Origin: Hevea brasiliensis
Lineage: Eukaryota > Streptophyta > Magnoliopsida > Malpighiales > Euphorbiaceae
NCBI RefSeq assembly: GCF_030052815.1
Contig: NC_079499.1
Span: 83,429,183 to 83,493,182 of the forward strand
Direction of reading: 5' to 3'
DNA: 64,000 bases
Part shown: positions 10,488 through 20,893 of the stretch, piece after piece
Numbering within the stretch: the first letter of the stretch is position 1
Layout of the letters: every line of letters starts with the position of its first letter
The notes under the pieces: generated by a model
Told to the model about the DNA's origin: nothing
The model's database searches: none
Seen by the model: the letters and a program-made list of their open reading frames with translations, nothing else
Position numbers and translations under genes: made by a program

Positions 10488-12540
10488 GGAATACAAGACC
10501 ATAGTACTAATAGTCAAATGTGGAAAAAAAATTTTTCATTTATTAATTAATATCAATATGAATATCAATAACAATAAAAAGAAAATATCATTAAGAAAAG
10601 AAAAGAATGCCAATATCAATGTGTTCCGATAATTATCACATCTATTATCTATATGGAAAAATTCTTGCCTATTGTGGACTTAAAACACAATATGTATAGT
10701 GAAACTTGTATATCATGCCTTAAGTTCATAGTAGATTAGGTTTAAATAAATTTTTCTTCGCCTATACATCAAAACACATTAAAACTTATGAATTTTGGCA
10801 CTATTGAAATAAATAGTGCCAATGTGAGTGGCAATTTTGTAAATGTTTGGTGTTTTGAGGTTAAGATGGTATAGTGAAAAATCTTCCCTCCTCTAAATGG
10901 TACAAAGTTTAGTTGTAAAGAAATTTCTTTTTTTCTTTCGCTAGTATATAGATCATTGCATGCCATACTCTCTTCACTTATGCTATCCCATAAAAACAAT
11001 ATTATTTTGCTCTAAGAATTGTGCTTTTTTGCCCTCCAACTCAAGTCCCCTTTTTTTTCAAGATATGAATTTTTTCTTTGTTGCTTCAATTTCCTTTAAG
11101 CATGTAGACTTTCCTTCAAGTATATATATATATTTTTTATGCTTCAATTTCCTTTAAGCATATGTACTTTTTATTCTTCAATAATTCAAACACACTTCTT
11201 CCATGAAAATGATGTCACTTTGCCCCAGGAATTACAATTTGTTACCTTTTAAATTCATTCCTTCAACTATACATATTTTTTATATCAAGCAATTTCTTCT
11301 CCAAGTATATATACTTTTTATGCCAAGCAATTTCTTATCAAGTGCATTACTTTTTACTCTTAAATGATTCGCTTCAAGTATAGAATTGCATATCTTTAAA
11401 GTTATACCAAGTAAATTCTTCTCCAAGCATATGCACTATTTGTATTTGAATGATTTTCTTTAAGCATAGAAGTGCATACATGTGAATTATCTTCAAAGCA
11501 TGCTTCTAAGCAATCATATCAAATAATACAAAATTGAATTAAGCAAGAAAACCAAAGAGGCCAATTGTTTTTCTCATTATTTTGCTTAACTGCACCCTAT
11601 TTGCAACATTTCCATTTACACACTTTTAGTGTGTGTAGTTGTAAAATTGTTTATGTTTTAAACTATTTCTATTGGCCCCTTTTTTTCACTGGTTTAAATT
11701 ATTTTTACACTTAGTAATTTTATACTATGTCATTTTTAGTGTAGTTGTTTTACATATTTTTTAATCATGTAATTTTATTTTTGAAGAATCTTTACATTAT
11801 ATAATTATTCTTTTTTTTTTCTATGCAATCTAATTATCTTTTATACTTATATAAATTATATTATGTTATTTTTAATGTTGAAATTTTTCTTAGAAAAATT
11901 AGACGATACTCTTATGCAAGTACCATTGTTTTATTATTTTTCTTCCTCTCACTATTTTATTCACATTTGATAAAAAAAAAAAAAAGATTATCTTCTTACA
12001 CATTTTTGCTTCTCCAAGTAGCTTTTCTTCTCTTTAGTTTGATGGCTAATAGTGAATTTTCTATTCTTTTCCATTTCTATATAACATTAGTTACTTCTAT
12101 TTTTTTTCATTTTTGAGCATTGATGCCTTATTCCCTAATAGTGAAGTCACTATTTTTTTAAGTATGCTTCTAGTGTAATGATGTTGAACTCTCACGCTTT
12201 CTATACAAATTTTGTAAGTTTGTATAATTGCTTTACGTAGTTGTAAACTCTTTTAATTTTTCTTTTTTTCTTCTATTTCTTCCATAATTGTGTTTTCTTT
12301 TGTTTTTCTATGATTAGGCTTTTGCTTTTGTTCTTTGAAGATTAGGTATGTTACGCATTTTTTCTTCTTAATTTTTTTTTGTGTTATGGGTGTTAATTTT
12401 ACATCTTTTGTTCATTTGTTTTTCTATGGTGTCTAATTTGTTGATATTTATTTCATTATGTCAAATTGTTTTTTGTATAATTTATGATATTTAATTTGTT
12501 TTTTTTTTCTTAAAGGTAAATTTTGTTATTTTGATCACTT
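10488..12540. other. AT-rich non-coding region with degenerate ~60-bp repeats
   Basis: No gene is supported here. From about 11050 to 11500 the plus strand repeats a loose phrase of the form CAAGCAATTTCTTCTCCAAG followed by TATATATACTTTTTATG, several times at roughly 60-bp spacing, each copy well diverged. From about 11560 the strand becomes strongly T-rich. The short open frames in this stretch are low-complexity and have no recognisable domain. Confidence 0.55.
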
Positions 12541-13310
12541 ATTTCTATTCTAGAAAGAGATTGTATGTGCATGCATATTTGCAGCTAACATATGAGTTTT
12601 ATTTTCTTACTCAATTTAATAAAACTGATGTTCTACCACATACCTGTCTAAATTCAAAACAATATATAAATTAATTTTCTGCATTTTATTATAGAGGTAT
12701 TTTCTCTCTTTTATGTTTGTTTTACTTTTCCATAGTTGGGTATGTGATTTCTTTTATTTTTTTTCCTTTATAATTTATGGTGTTTAATTTTTTTTTTTCT
12801 TAAAGGTAAATTTTGTTATTTTGATCAACTATTTCCATTCTAGGAAGAGATTGTGCATGCATATTTGCAACTAACATATAAGTTTTATTTTCTTACTCAA
12901 CCTAATAAAATAGATGTTCTACCATATATCTGTCTAAATACAAAGCAATATATGAATTAATTTTTCGCATTTCATTATAGAGATATTTTATCTCTTTTAT
13001 GTTTGTTCTACTTTTTCATAGTTGGGTATGTGATTTCTTTTTTTTTTTTTTCCTTTTGTTGATGTACTACTTTATTTATTATTTACCATTAATTAGAATT
13101 ATTTCCATTCTAGGAAGAGATTGTGCATGCATATTTGCAGCCAACATATAAGCGTTATTTTCTTACTTAACCTAATAAAACCGATGTTCTACCATATATC
13201 TATCTAAATTCAAAGCAATATATGAATTAATTTTCGCATTTCATTATAGAGGTACTTTCTCTCTTTTATGTTTGTTCTACTTTTTCATAGTTGGGTATGT
13301 GATTTCTTTT
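12541..13310. repeat. Three tandem copies of a ~210-bp AT-rich unit
   Basis: Copies lie at 12541-12755, 12831-13040 and 13101-13310. Each starts ATTTCYATTCTAGRAAGAG, contains ATTTGCARCYAACATAT and TGTTCTACCA, and ends AGTTGGGTATGTGATTTCTT followed by a T run. Copies 1 and 2 share an extra leader (TTAAAGGTAAATTTTGTTA), whereas copies 2 and 3 share a trailer (TTGATGTACTACT), so the two duplications had different breakpoints. No coding potential is seen. Confidence 0.88.
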
Positions 13311-13556
13311 TTTTTTTTTTTTTCCTTTTGTTGATGTACTACTCTATTTGTTATTTACCATTAATTAGAATTATTTATTATTTTAATTTTTCCTTCATTG
13401 ATCAAATAATATAATAGAAGTTTTATGAATTATGTTTCTTTAGTTTATTGACTTTTAATTTTTAATTTTAGATTTTGCATTATATATTAATGTTGTGTAT
13501 GTTTTACTATTTTGGTTCTTTAGATGAATTTGTTTCTATTTTATCCTTTAATGCCT

Positions 13557-13613
<57 letters not shown>

Positions 13614-14227
13614 TTTAATACTTTGCAAGTACATTTTTTATTTTTTTTTTAACCTTTTAAAATGATGTTCTAATTTATTGTTTCATAATTATTTTATTGT
13701 TAACACCATAATAGAAATAACCATAGGTAGAAATAGTTTTTTAAAAAAATTAGTATTTATTTTTTACTTAAATTATATGTAAATATGTTATGAGATAATA
13801 CAAGAGTAAGCAATTTTAAATTAAAATAACTAATTGTGAAAGTTGAGATAGTACAAAACAAGGAATTTTTTTTTTACTCTTTATGGTAATTTTATTATTT
13901 TAGGTGACAATTTTAATCAATTTTATAAACTTTATATAACAACTAAGGAGTGAAAACTATGAAATGGAAAATTTTAGTTAAAATACTAAAAAAAATAATA
14001 AATTCAAGAAAATTTTTTTCTTTTATGAATTTTCTTTTTTTTTTTTTGTTGTTGATGCTTCTTTTATATTATTTTTAGTTTTCCTTTTATGATGTGTTAT
14101 GTAGTATTTTTAATTTTTTTTTATTATTATTGTTTTTGTGATTTGAATGTGATATAATATTTTATTTTTGTAGGTTTGTTTATTACTTTATCTTCGAACT
14201 CTGTCATCTAATATTGTTATCATCATA
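13311..14227. other. T-rich non-coding stretch up to the copia insertion site
   Basis: AT/T-rich DNA with an (AT)25 microsatellite at 13561-13610. The same composition resumes after 33787, so this is the host sequence into which the copia element inserted. Nothing coding is visible. Confidence 0.6.
13561..13610. repeat. (AT)n microsatellite, 50 bp
   Basis: Uninterrupted AT dinucleotides over the full interval. Confidence 0.97.
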
Positions 14228-14232
14228 TCAAG

Positions 14233-14439
14233 CGTAAGAGATAAGCTCAAGTCATCTGCAAACAAACTCAATTACATAATAGATCCTGTCTCTTGTTCAA
14301 ATATTTCTGTTGTAACTCATCTTATATTTATATTCATTGATCTCCTATATAGTCGATCTTTAGAAGTCTATTATTTGATGTATCTATATATTTTTGCACT
14401 TCACCTTAATTAAATTAATGAGAAACATTAATCTTTACA
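14233..14439 (+). repeat. Copia element G, 5' LTR
   Basis: Matches 33578-33782 throughout. The first base is changed so that it begins CGTAAGAGAT where the other copy has TGTAAGAGAT; it ends CTTTACA. The target duplication TCAAG stands directly before it. Confidence 0.92.
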
Positions 14440-14440
14440 T

Positions 14441-14452
14441 TGTATCAAAGCA
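14441..14452 (+). promoter_or_regulatory. Primer-binding site of copia element G
   Basis: TGTATCAAAGCA, one base inside the 5' LTR, resembles the initiator Met-tRNA site TGGTATCAGAGC with changes, as is common in copia elements. Confidence 0.6.
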
Positions 14453-14469
14453 TCTCAGACTCTAACGAG

Positions 14470-15805
14470 TTCAAATCCATCATCTCATAAACATCAAATT
14501 CCACATCCACAAATTCCACCAATAATCCACAAATTGTCTCCACCACTGTTCCTCTTAGCTCTAGGGACATACTGATATCCATTAAGGCAGCCACACATTT
14601 ACCATTAAAGCTCACTATCATCAACTACACCTAGCATGCTCAGTTTAATGCCTTACTCACTGGTTATGATCTCACCGACTACATCATTGGAACACTTCAA
14701 TGCCCACCAAAGACAATAACAGCTGAAAATTCCATCCAACCAAATCCTACCTATACTCTTCGGCATCATCAAGACAGTCTAATCCTTCATACAATTCTTG
14801 CCTCTGTCTCTAACTCACTAATATCTTTGATCTCCACATCTCAAACATCCTAAGAAGCATGGTCTAAATTAGATCATCTCTTTGCCAATAAATCTTATTC
14901 CCGTGTTATGCACTGAAAAGAAAAACTCTCTGCAAGTTGCCGCAAAGGCTTGTATCTGAATATCTACATACTATCAAAGCCATTGCAAATCAGTTAGCAC
15001 TCATTGACTCGACTCTGTCTAACCATCTGCATTTTGAATGGTGTTGGTCAAGAATTCAAAGAACTCATAGCTTCAGTCTAAGCCCATGGGATACTAATTT
15101 CCTTTGAAGAATTACATGAAAAGCTGATAGATTATGAATTCTTTTTAAAGCGTGATAATTCTTCTGACATTTCCTCTATTGCAGCTAATGTAACTAAGAA
15201 TAATACAAATTTCAGAGAGTCCACACAACTACAATCGTAAGACTTTCGCTACTCAACATGCAATAGCTACTCTCGTCCTAGAGGAAATTTTCATCCAAAG
15301 AATGTCAATTCATGAAATTTCAATGCTCAAGTGCAATGCCAACTCTATGATCAGTTTGCCCTTTTGACACGCACTTGCTTTCGAAATAAGAGTGGGTCTC
15401 CTCACTCTCATTCTACCAATGTTGCTACCACTACACAAAATCCTTCTTCAAAATGGCTTTTAGATACAACTACTTCTCATTATGTAACTAGTGATCTTGG
15501 CAACCTCTCCATTCACTCAGAATACACGAGGCCTAATGAAATTCTTATCAGTGATGGTATAGGTTTGGCAATCAACCATATTGGGAACACAAATCTTTTT
15601 AATTCACGTCACTCATTTTCCTTACAAAATGTTCTATGTGTTCCTTTTGTACAAAAGAATTTAGTTTCTATTTCCCAATTTTTCTCCTTTAACAATGTAT
15701 CTATTGAATTTTTTCTAAAGTTCTTTTCTATTAAGGATCTCACCACGAGGTGCCACTCATTCAAGGTCAAAGTAAAGATGGTGTATATGAATGGCCTAGG
15801 AAAGT
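14470..15805 (+). pseudogene. Copia element G, gag and start of protease/pre-integrase region
   Basis: The plus strand reads as copia gag: LPLKLTIINYT, FNALLTGYDLTDYI, then EAWSKLDHLFANKSYSR and FEELHEKLIDYEFFL, matching the order of the UBN2-type gag domain. From about 15445 KWLLDTTTSHYVTSDLGNL is the retropepsin region, with the active-site D-S/T-G changed to D-T-T. It is followed by the pre-integrase segment ILISDGIGLAINHIGNT and LQNVLCVPFVQKNLVSISQ. Several stops and frame changes lie in gag (for example after ISTSQTS). The reading is cut at 15805 by element A and resumes at 26843. Confidence 0.88.
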
Positions 15806-16448
15806 CTATCTGTGACACCCCTTACCCGTGTACAGTATACCCGAGTAAGTAATGCCACACGGTGTACCGGCACACTTTAATATACCTTAATTAATTTATA
15901 TCATGCTTTTGAATATAATTTATGAAATATAATTTATTTTCAGCCATTTATCAAAAGTATTATTCATTTAAGGTTCCGAAAATTTTAAAGAAAATCCGGC
16001 GGAGTACCGGCTAAAAATGGAGAAAACAGTTCTTCGGAACCTGTTAAAAACACTTCCAAATAATTTTCCAAACAATCCCAACTTCAATTCATCAACAAAG
16101 TCTCAATATCAAGATCTCAACAACATTTCAATTTCAGTTCTCAATGATCATTTCTCAGGGTACTCATATGTATAAACAACAAATAAATACTCAAATTACT
16201 TCCATACATAACCATAAATCTTCATTATTTACATGAACCCCAAAATACATTACACAAGTTTAATTACATATGAGAAAATCAAAATTTATTACAGAATGCC
16301 AAGATGACACCTAGTGTCCTACCAATGCACTGCAGAAGTTGAGGTGACACGGACACTGTGCAGAACTGCAGGATGGACTCACCCAGTCTGCGGTCTACTG
16401 GGCTCACGATCTGTATCTCCAGAACCTACGCGTGGCAAAAGCAACGCG

Positions 16449-16466
16449 CTAAGCAATAATGCTTAG
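16449..16466 (-). promoter_or_regulatory. LTR hairpin of element A (3' LTR copy)
   Basis: CTAAGCA and TGCTTAG form a 7-bp stem around ATAA, followed by GTGGTGCA on the plus strand. On the sense strand TTGCTTTTGCCACGCGTAG follows, with the AG ending at 16426, 22 nt beyond the stem. Confidence 0.65.
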
Positions 16467-17431
16467 TGGTGCAATAATAAAATAAAAGAAATAGCAAGAA
16501 AAAAAATATGTAGTGAATGTATATGTTTTATTTGTTTTGAATTTGTATATCATTAACTTTGTCCACTTTTATTCATTTGGTTGCCCAAGTAACCTACACT
16601 GGACGACTGGACTGGATAAACGGGTAAACTGGCACTGGGTATCAAGTACCTCGGGCCGTCACACCATCGGTCACATATGCATCTCCCGGTGTGCAACAGA
16701 ACATCTAACAAGCTATGATAACATCAGGCACAAGGCCAAAGCTCAATACAAAGTCGGAATGGCTAAAAGTCATAAAATCACCGAATGGCATATTGCCATG
16801 TGCAGTACTGCTAACTGAACCCTATTGGCATGCCAAACTATCCAAACCAATCTTGTTAGGTATACTAGGGCATTTGAAACTTTTAAATTCTTCAATTTGT
16901 GAATTTCAAGTTTTTGGTGTCACTATTCACCTCATTGGTCAACAAAAATATTGACTTTTTGATAGAAAATATGTACATTGACTTTGGCACTCCCAATATA
17001 CCACATTTGGCATTCAAAACTTGTTGGCATTAAGCATTTATACCATTTCAAAGTTTAAACCAAGGGAGGTAGAATTTTCAGTTTTTGTAACTCAACTTTA
17101 CTGTTCCATTGGACACTGTTGCAGTGGGAATTTGAAGAAATGGCAAACATGAAAGTTGTTCCTTATTTTGTCTAGTTGAATTTATTTTTTTGAATCACTC
17201 CATTTGGAGTTTTGTAGCTCCAGTTATGGTCCAAAAACCACAGCTGGCCGGATTTCCATTCTGCAGAAATTACCATATCTACAGTAACATGAACAGTGAC
17301 TAGAATCACTTTGTTGGATGGGTTCTGGCCATAATTTGGGGTAGGTTCCTTCATGAAAGTTGTTTTTCTATGTCTTATCTTGTTTCTGTAAAAATTTCAG
17401 GTCAATTGACCATATCTACAGTGAGTTATGG

Positions 17432-17458
17432 CCAAATGAACAGTTACTGTTCATTTGG
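17432..17458. repeat. 27-bp perfect palindrome in element A 3' LTR
   Basis: Arms CCAAATGAACAGT and ACTGTTCATTTGG are exact reverse complements around one T. The same palindrome recurs in the other LTR of element A at about 25348-25374. Confidence 0.9.
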
Positions 17459-18919
17459 TCAATTCTGCAGGTGCTGTTGCAGGGTATCCGGGTTGGGGCT
17501 AACTTTTGGTCCTCTTGCTTTGGTCTTTTGGGCATGGTTTCTTCAGCAAAAATGTGCCATTATAAGCCTAGTTTCATGTAATTAGCCAAACACCAATTGG
17601 ACCAACACAACCAAAGATATGGCAGTCCAAGTGGACTAAAATTTCAGTCACCCTGCTGCACTCATTGGGCAGCCTACCATTCCACTTTGCCATGCCATTT
17701 TTCAGTCCAATTTATGGTCAACTTACCTAAAATGGTCACTAATTGACCATTAAAATGTTCTCTAATAATTTCCTAAGCCAAGTCAAATTTTCACTCCTCA
17801 AAACCCTAGTTCCATTATAGGTTTTCACAACACCTTAATTACTAGCTCCTTCAATAATCACATGCATACATGGTTTAAACTTGATCTATAACCCACTTTA
17901 AGTCCATCAAAACACTCCATTATTGTTCCTTCAAGAAGGCTACCGAAATTCATGTGCACATACCCATGAGTTTTTGTCCATTTAGATTACAATTTCTTAG
18001 TAAATTCAAGTCCCTAATCATGAAATTAAAGAGTTTTAGGGATATAGATGCACTAACCTCTTGTAGGCAGATTTTTCCAAGCCCCAAACCTCACTTTCTT
18101 TCTTCTTCTTGGCTGCCAAAAGGTTATGCAAGGTTGAGTGATCAATTTTAATGAAGGGATTTAAGGGTTTTGAGTTAAGGTGAGAGAGATTGTCAAGCTT
18201 GAATGAAGAAAAGAAATGGAGGTTCTCCCTTGGCTATGGTGCGGCTGAAATGAGGAACAAGATGGCTGCTGGCTTTTTGGTTTATTTGGTCTCAATTTGT
18301 CTCTTTTATTTGTTAATAATATGGTTGTTTAATTATAATTGGTGGAGACTTTCAAATGACATCATAATGATGTCATATTTGGCATTTTTATGGATTTTTC
18401 TTTTCTTTTCATCACTACTCAATTTTAATTTAATTTTTAGAAATGTTTCCTCATATTTTATGTCATATTAATTATTTACTCAACTGGACAAGTCGGCCAA
18501 AAATCACCTCTGAAGGCGAAATGACCAAAATGCCCCCCGTTTGGCTTAACTGGTCTAAATTGTGTGTACCGATTGAAAAATTTTTCTAAATATTTTCTTG
18601 GCATTCTAATGCCATAGGAACCTCAATGACCCTTCTCTGGAGTCCCAAAAATTATTTTATGAATTTTTCCCCGGGTCTAGGGCTCCTCGTTGCGAGAACC
18701 GCAACTTCCATCTGGGTTACCCATCGCTAGGGCACCGGCTCGTTGAACTTGTTTGTATTTTATTTCTAAAATTTTTACTAAATTTTTCTTACTAATATTT
18801 GAGTTAATTATGGTTCCTGACTTTAGTTTAAATATTTTTCCGGACGTTCTAGCTGTCCGGACCGACACCGGTCACCGGAACAGTAGAATGTACGGAGTTG
18901 CTACCGGGAGGGTGTTACA

Positions 18920-18933
18920 ACTCTTCCCCTCTA
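18920..18933 (-). promoter_or_regulatory. Polypurine tract of element A
   Basis: Minus-strand AGAGGGGAAGAGT abuts the 3' LTR, the normal plus-strand priming site. Confidence 0.85.
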
Positions 18934-18981
18934 ATTTAAATTTCTTCCTCGAAATTTACCTGATGCAAACAGTTGAGGGAA

Positions 18982-19488
18982 CTATTGCCTCATCATCTCT
19001 TCACTTTCCCAAGTTGCCTCCTCGGTGTTGTGGTGCCTCCATAGCACTTTCACCAGTGAAATCTGCTTGTTCCTCAATTCTTTTACTTCCCGAGCCAGGA
19101 TCCGTAGAGGTTCTTCTTCATATGTCAAATCCAGTTGTATTTCAATTTCTTCTCTGGAGATGACATGTGAAGGATCTGAGCGGTATTTTCTAAGCATGGA
19201 CACGTGGAATACATTGTGGATTTTGTCCAGCTCTGGTGGTAAAGCTAGCCTATAGGCCACTGGACCCACACGTTCAATGACTTCATATGGGCCAATGAAC
19301 CTAGGACTTAACTTACCTTTTCTTCCAAATCTCAGCACCTTCTTCCACGGTGACACCTTGAGGAACACTTTGTCGCCAACCACATATTCTATTTCTTTTC
19401 TCTTCAGGTCGGCATAAGATTTCTGCCTGTCTGAGGCAACCTTCAGGTTGGCTTTGATTAGTTTTACTTTGTCCTCAGTCTGTTTCAC
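18982..19488 (-). pseudogene. Element A, integrase C-terminal region and chromodomain
   Basis: This is the end of pol. From the N side it reads DRQKSYADLKRKEIEY and [15 protein letters not shown], then [20 protein letters not shown] (the SH3-like integrase C-terminal fold). [20 protein letters not shown] follows, then a chromodomain: LVKVLWRHHNTEEATWE. The frame closes at EEMMRQ, where CAG has become TAG; the next codons still read FPQLF, the usual family end, so about ten residues are lost. A one-base frame change near 19490 separates this part from the catalytic core. The chromodomain would direct insertion to marked chromatin in this group (family knowledge). Confidence 0.88.
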
Positions 19489-20203
19489 TGTGCAGCCCTA
19501 CCGATTTGTCTTCTCCCAATTAGTCCAAAGGCCTGCGAGTTCTACATTTCCTCCCATATAATGCTTCATACGGGGCCATTTGGATACTAGCTTGGTAGCT
19601 ATTGTTGTATGCAAATTCTGCCAGTGGGAGGTATCTATCCCAACTTCCCTCAAACTCAATGACACAACTCCTCAGCATATCCTCAAGGACCTGACAAATA
19701 TTTCATGTTATTATTATCATTTCAGTTCAACATTTGTATCAATTTCATGGGTTTCAATTGTTTACTTGGATTACTCTTTCTGATTGCCCATCCGTCTGAG
19801 GATGGAAAGCTGTGCTGAAATGGAGTTGTGTACCCAAGGATTCATGCAACTTCTTCCAAAATCTCGATGTAAACCTTGGGTCTCGATCAGATATGATGGA
19901 AAGTGGAATTCCATGCAGTCTAACTATCTCACTGATATACAACTCTGCTAACTTCTCCAGTGAGTAGTCAGTCCTAACTGGCAGAAAGTGTGCTGACTTC
20001 GTCAATCTATCTACTATCACCCATACTGCATCATGTTTCTTCTGGGTGAGAGGTAGACCACTTACAAAATCCATGGTGACCCGATCCCATTTCCATTCAG
20101 GTATGCGTATAGGCTGTAGCAATCCTGATGGAACTTGATGTTCTGCCTTGACTTGCTGACATGTCAAGCATTTAGTCACATAGTCAGCTATGTCCTTCTT
20201 CAT
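19489..20203 (-). pseudogene. Element A, integrase zinc-finger end and catalytic core, interrupted
   Basis: The minus strand gives the C-x-x-C half of the integrase zinc finger ([14 protein letters not shown]). The DDE core follows: first Asp in [14 protein letters not shown], second in [13 protein letters not shown], and the catalytic Glu in [14 protein letters not shown] replaces the W codon just upstream (near 20206), separating it from the His half of the finger. At 19691-19765 an intron-like insertion splits the core. Beyond it the protein continues [17 protein letters not shown] and [25 protein letters not shown]. All three catalytic acids are present, but the polyprotein cannot be read through. 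Confidence 0.9.
19691..19765 (-). other. 75-bp intron-like insertion in the integrase of element A
   Basis: On the minus strand the insertion begins GTAAACAATTGAAACCC and ends AATATTTGTCAG. Immediately before it the protein reads ERVIQ and immediately after it VLEDML, exactly continuous with the family and with element C at 42730-42770, which has no insertion. The segment is AT-rich, has GT...AG ends, a TTTGTCAG acceptor and branchpoint-like phrases (CTGAA, TAATAAC) 20-35 nt upstream of it. It adds an in-frame TGA if retained. Whether it is spliced is unknown; a chance insertion with a fortuitous GT...AG is the alternative. Confidence 0.72.
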
Positions 20204-20209
20204 ACCAGG

Positions 20210-20893
20210 CTACCAATACTGAAGCTTCAGATCATGATACATCTTTGTACTTCCTGGGTGCATCGCATAAACACTGGTGTGTGCCTCTTTTAGAATACTG
20301 GCCTTCAATTCCCCATCATCTGGTACACACAGTCTTCCTTTGTAATACAGACACCCATTTGCTTTCACCCCATAGTCAGTTGCTTTTCCCTCTGAGATCT
20401 TGCTCATAATAGCCATTAACTTTTCATCTGCCTTTTGCCCATCTAAAATCTGCTGTAGCAGGTTTGGCCTCACTTGCAACTCAGCCAAAATAACTCCATC
20501 TCGAACCAAAGATAGACGGGCATTCAATGATCTCAAAGCTGTCATGGATTTTCTGCTCAAAGCATCAGCAACTACATTTGCCTTCCCAGGATGGTAGTCA
20601 ATCACACAATCATAGTCCTTCAAGAACTCAATCCATCGTCTCTGTCTAAGGTTGAGCTCCTTCTGGGTTGGCAAGTATTTCAGGCTTTTGTGGTCCGTGT
20701 AAATGTAACACTTTTCACCATACAAGTAATGCCTCCATATCTTCAGTGCGAAGATAATTGCTGCAAGCTCTAGATCATGGGTAGGGTAGTTCTGTTCATG
20801 TGGCCTTAGCTGCCTGGAAGCATAAGCGACCAATTTTCCCTCTTGCATCAATACACATCCTAACCCATTATGTGAGGCATCACTGTAGACCAC
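20210..20893 (-). pseudogene. Element A, RNase H and integrase N-terminal zinc region
   Basis: A 227-residue frame. [16 protein letters not shown] holds the first catalytic Asp of gypsy RNase [19 protein letters not shown] the Glu, [12 protein letters not shown] the next Asp, and [11 protein letters not shown] the last. The C-terminal part reads VCVPDD-like sequence and [19 protein letters not shown], the His half of the integrase zinc finger. The frame ends at a TAG replacing W (YW-stop). A small deletion or frameshift near 20895-20925 separates it from the reverse transcriptase frame, with which it overlaps by a few bases. Confidence 0.9.

Larger units (their letters stand above)
15811..18919 (-). 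repeat. Element A, 3' LTR
   Basis: 3,109 bp, starting TGTGACACCCC and ending GGGTGTTACA on the plus strand, nearly identical to 23727-26837. A polypurine tract adjoins its inner edge. The short open frames within it are unrelated to known proteins. Confidence 0.95.

Noticed and set aside
11823..12116. 97-residue F/L/Y-rich frame
   Set aside because: T-rich low-complexity DNA; composition alone explains the hydrophobic peptide.
18190..18471. A 93-residue hydrophobic frame present in both element A LTRs (also 26108-26389)
   Set aside because: The apparent membrane protein is a by-product of T-rich LTR DNA; it has no counterpart in the related LTRs of element C.
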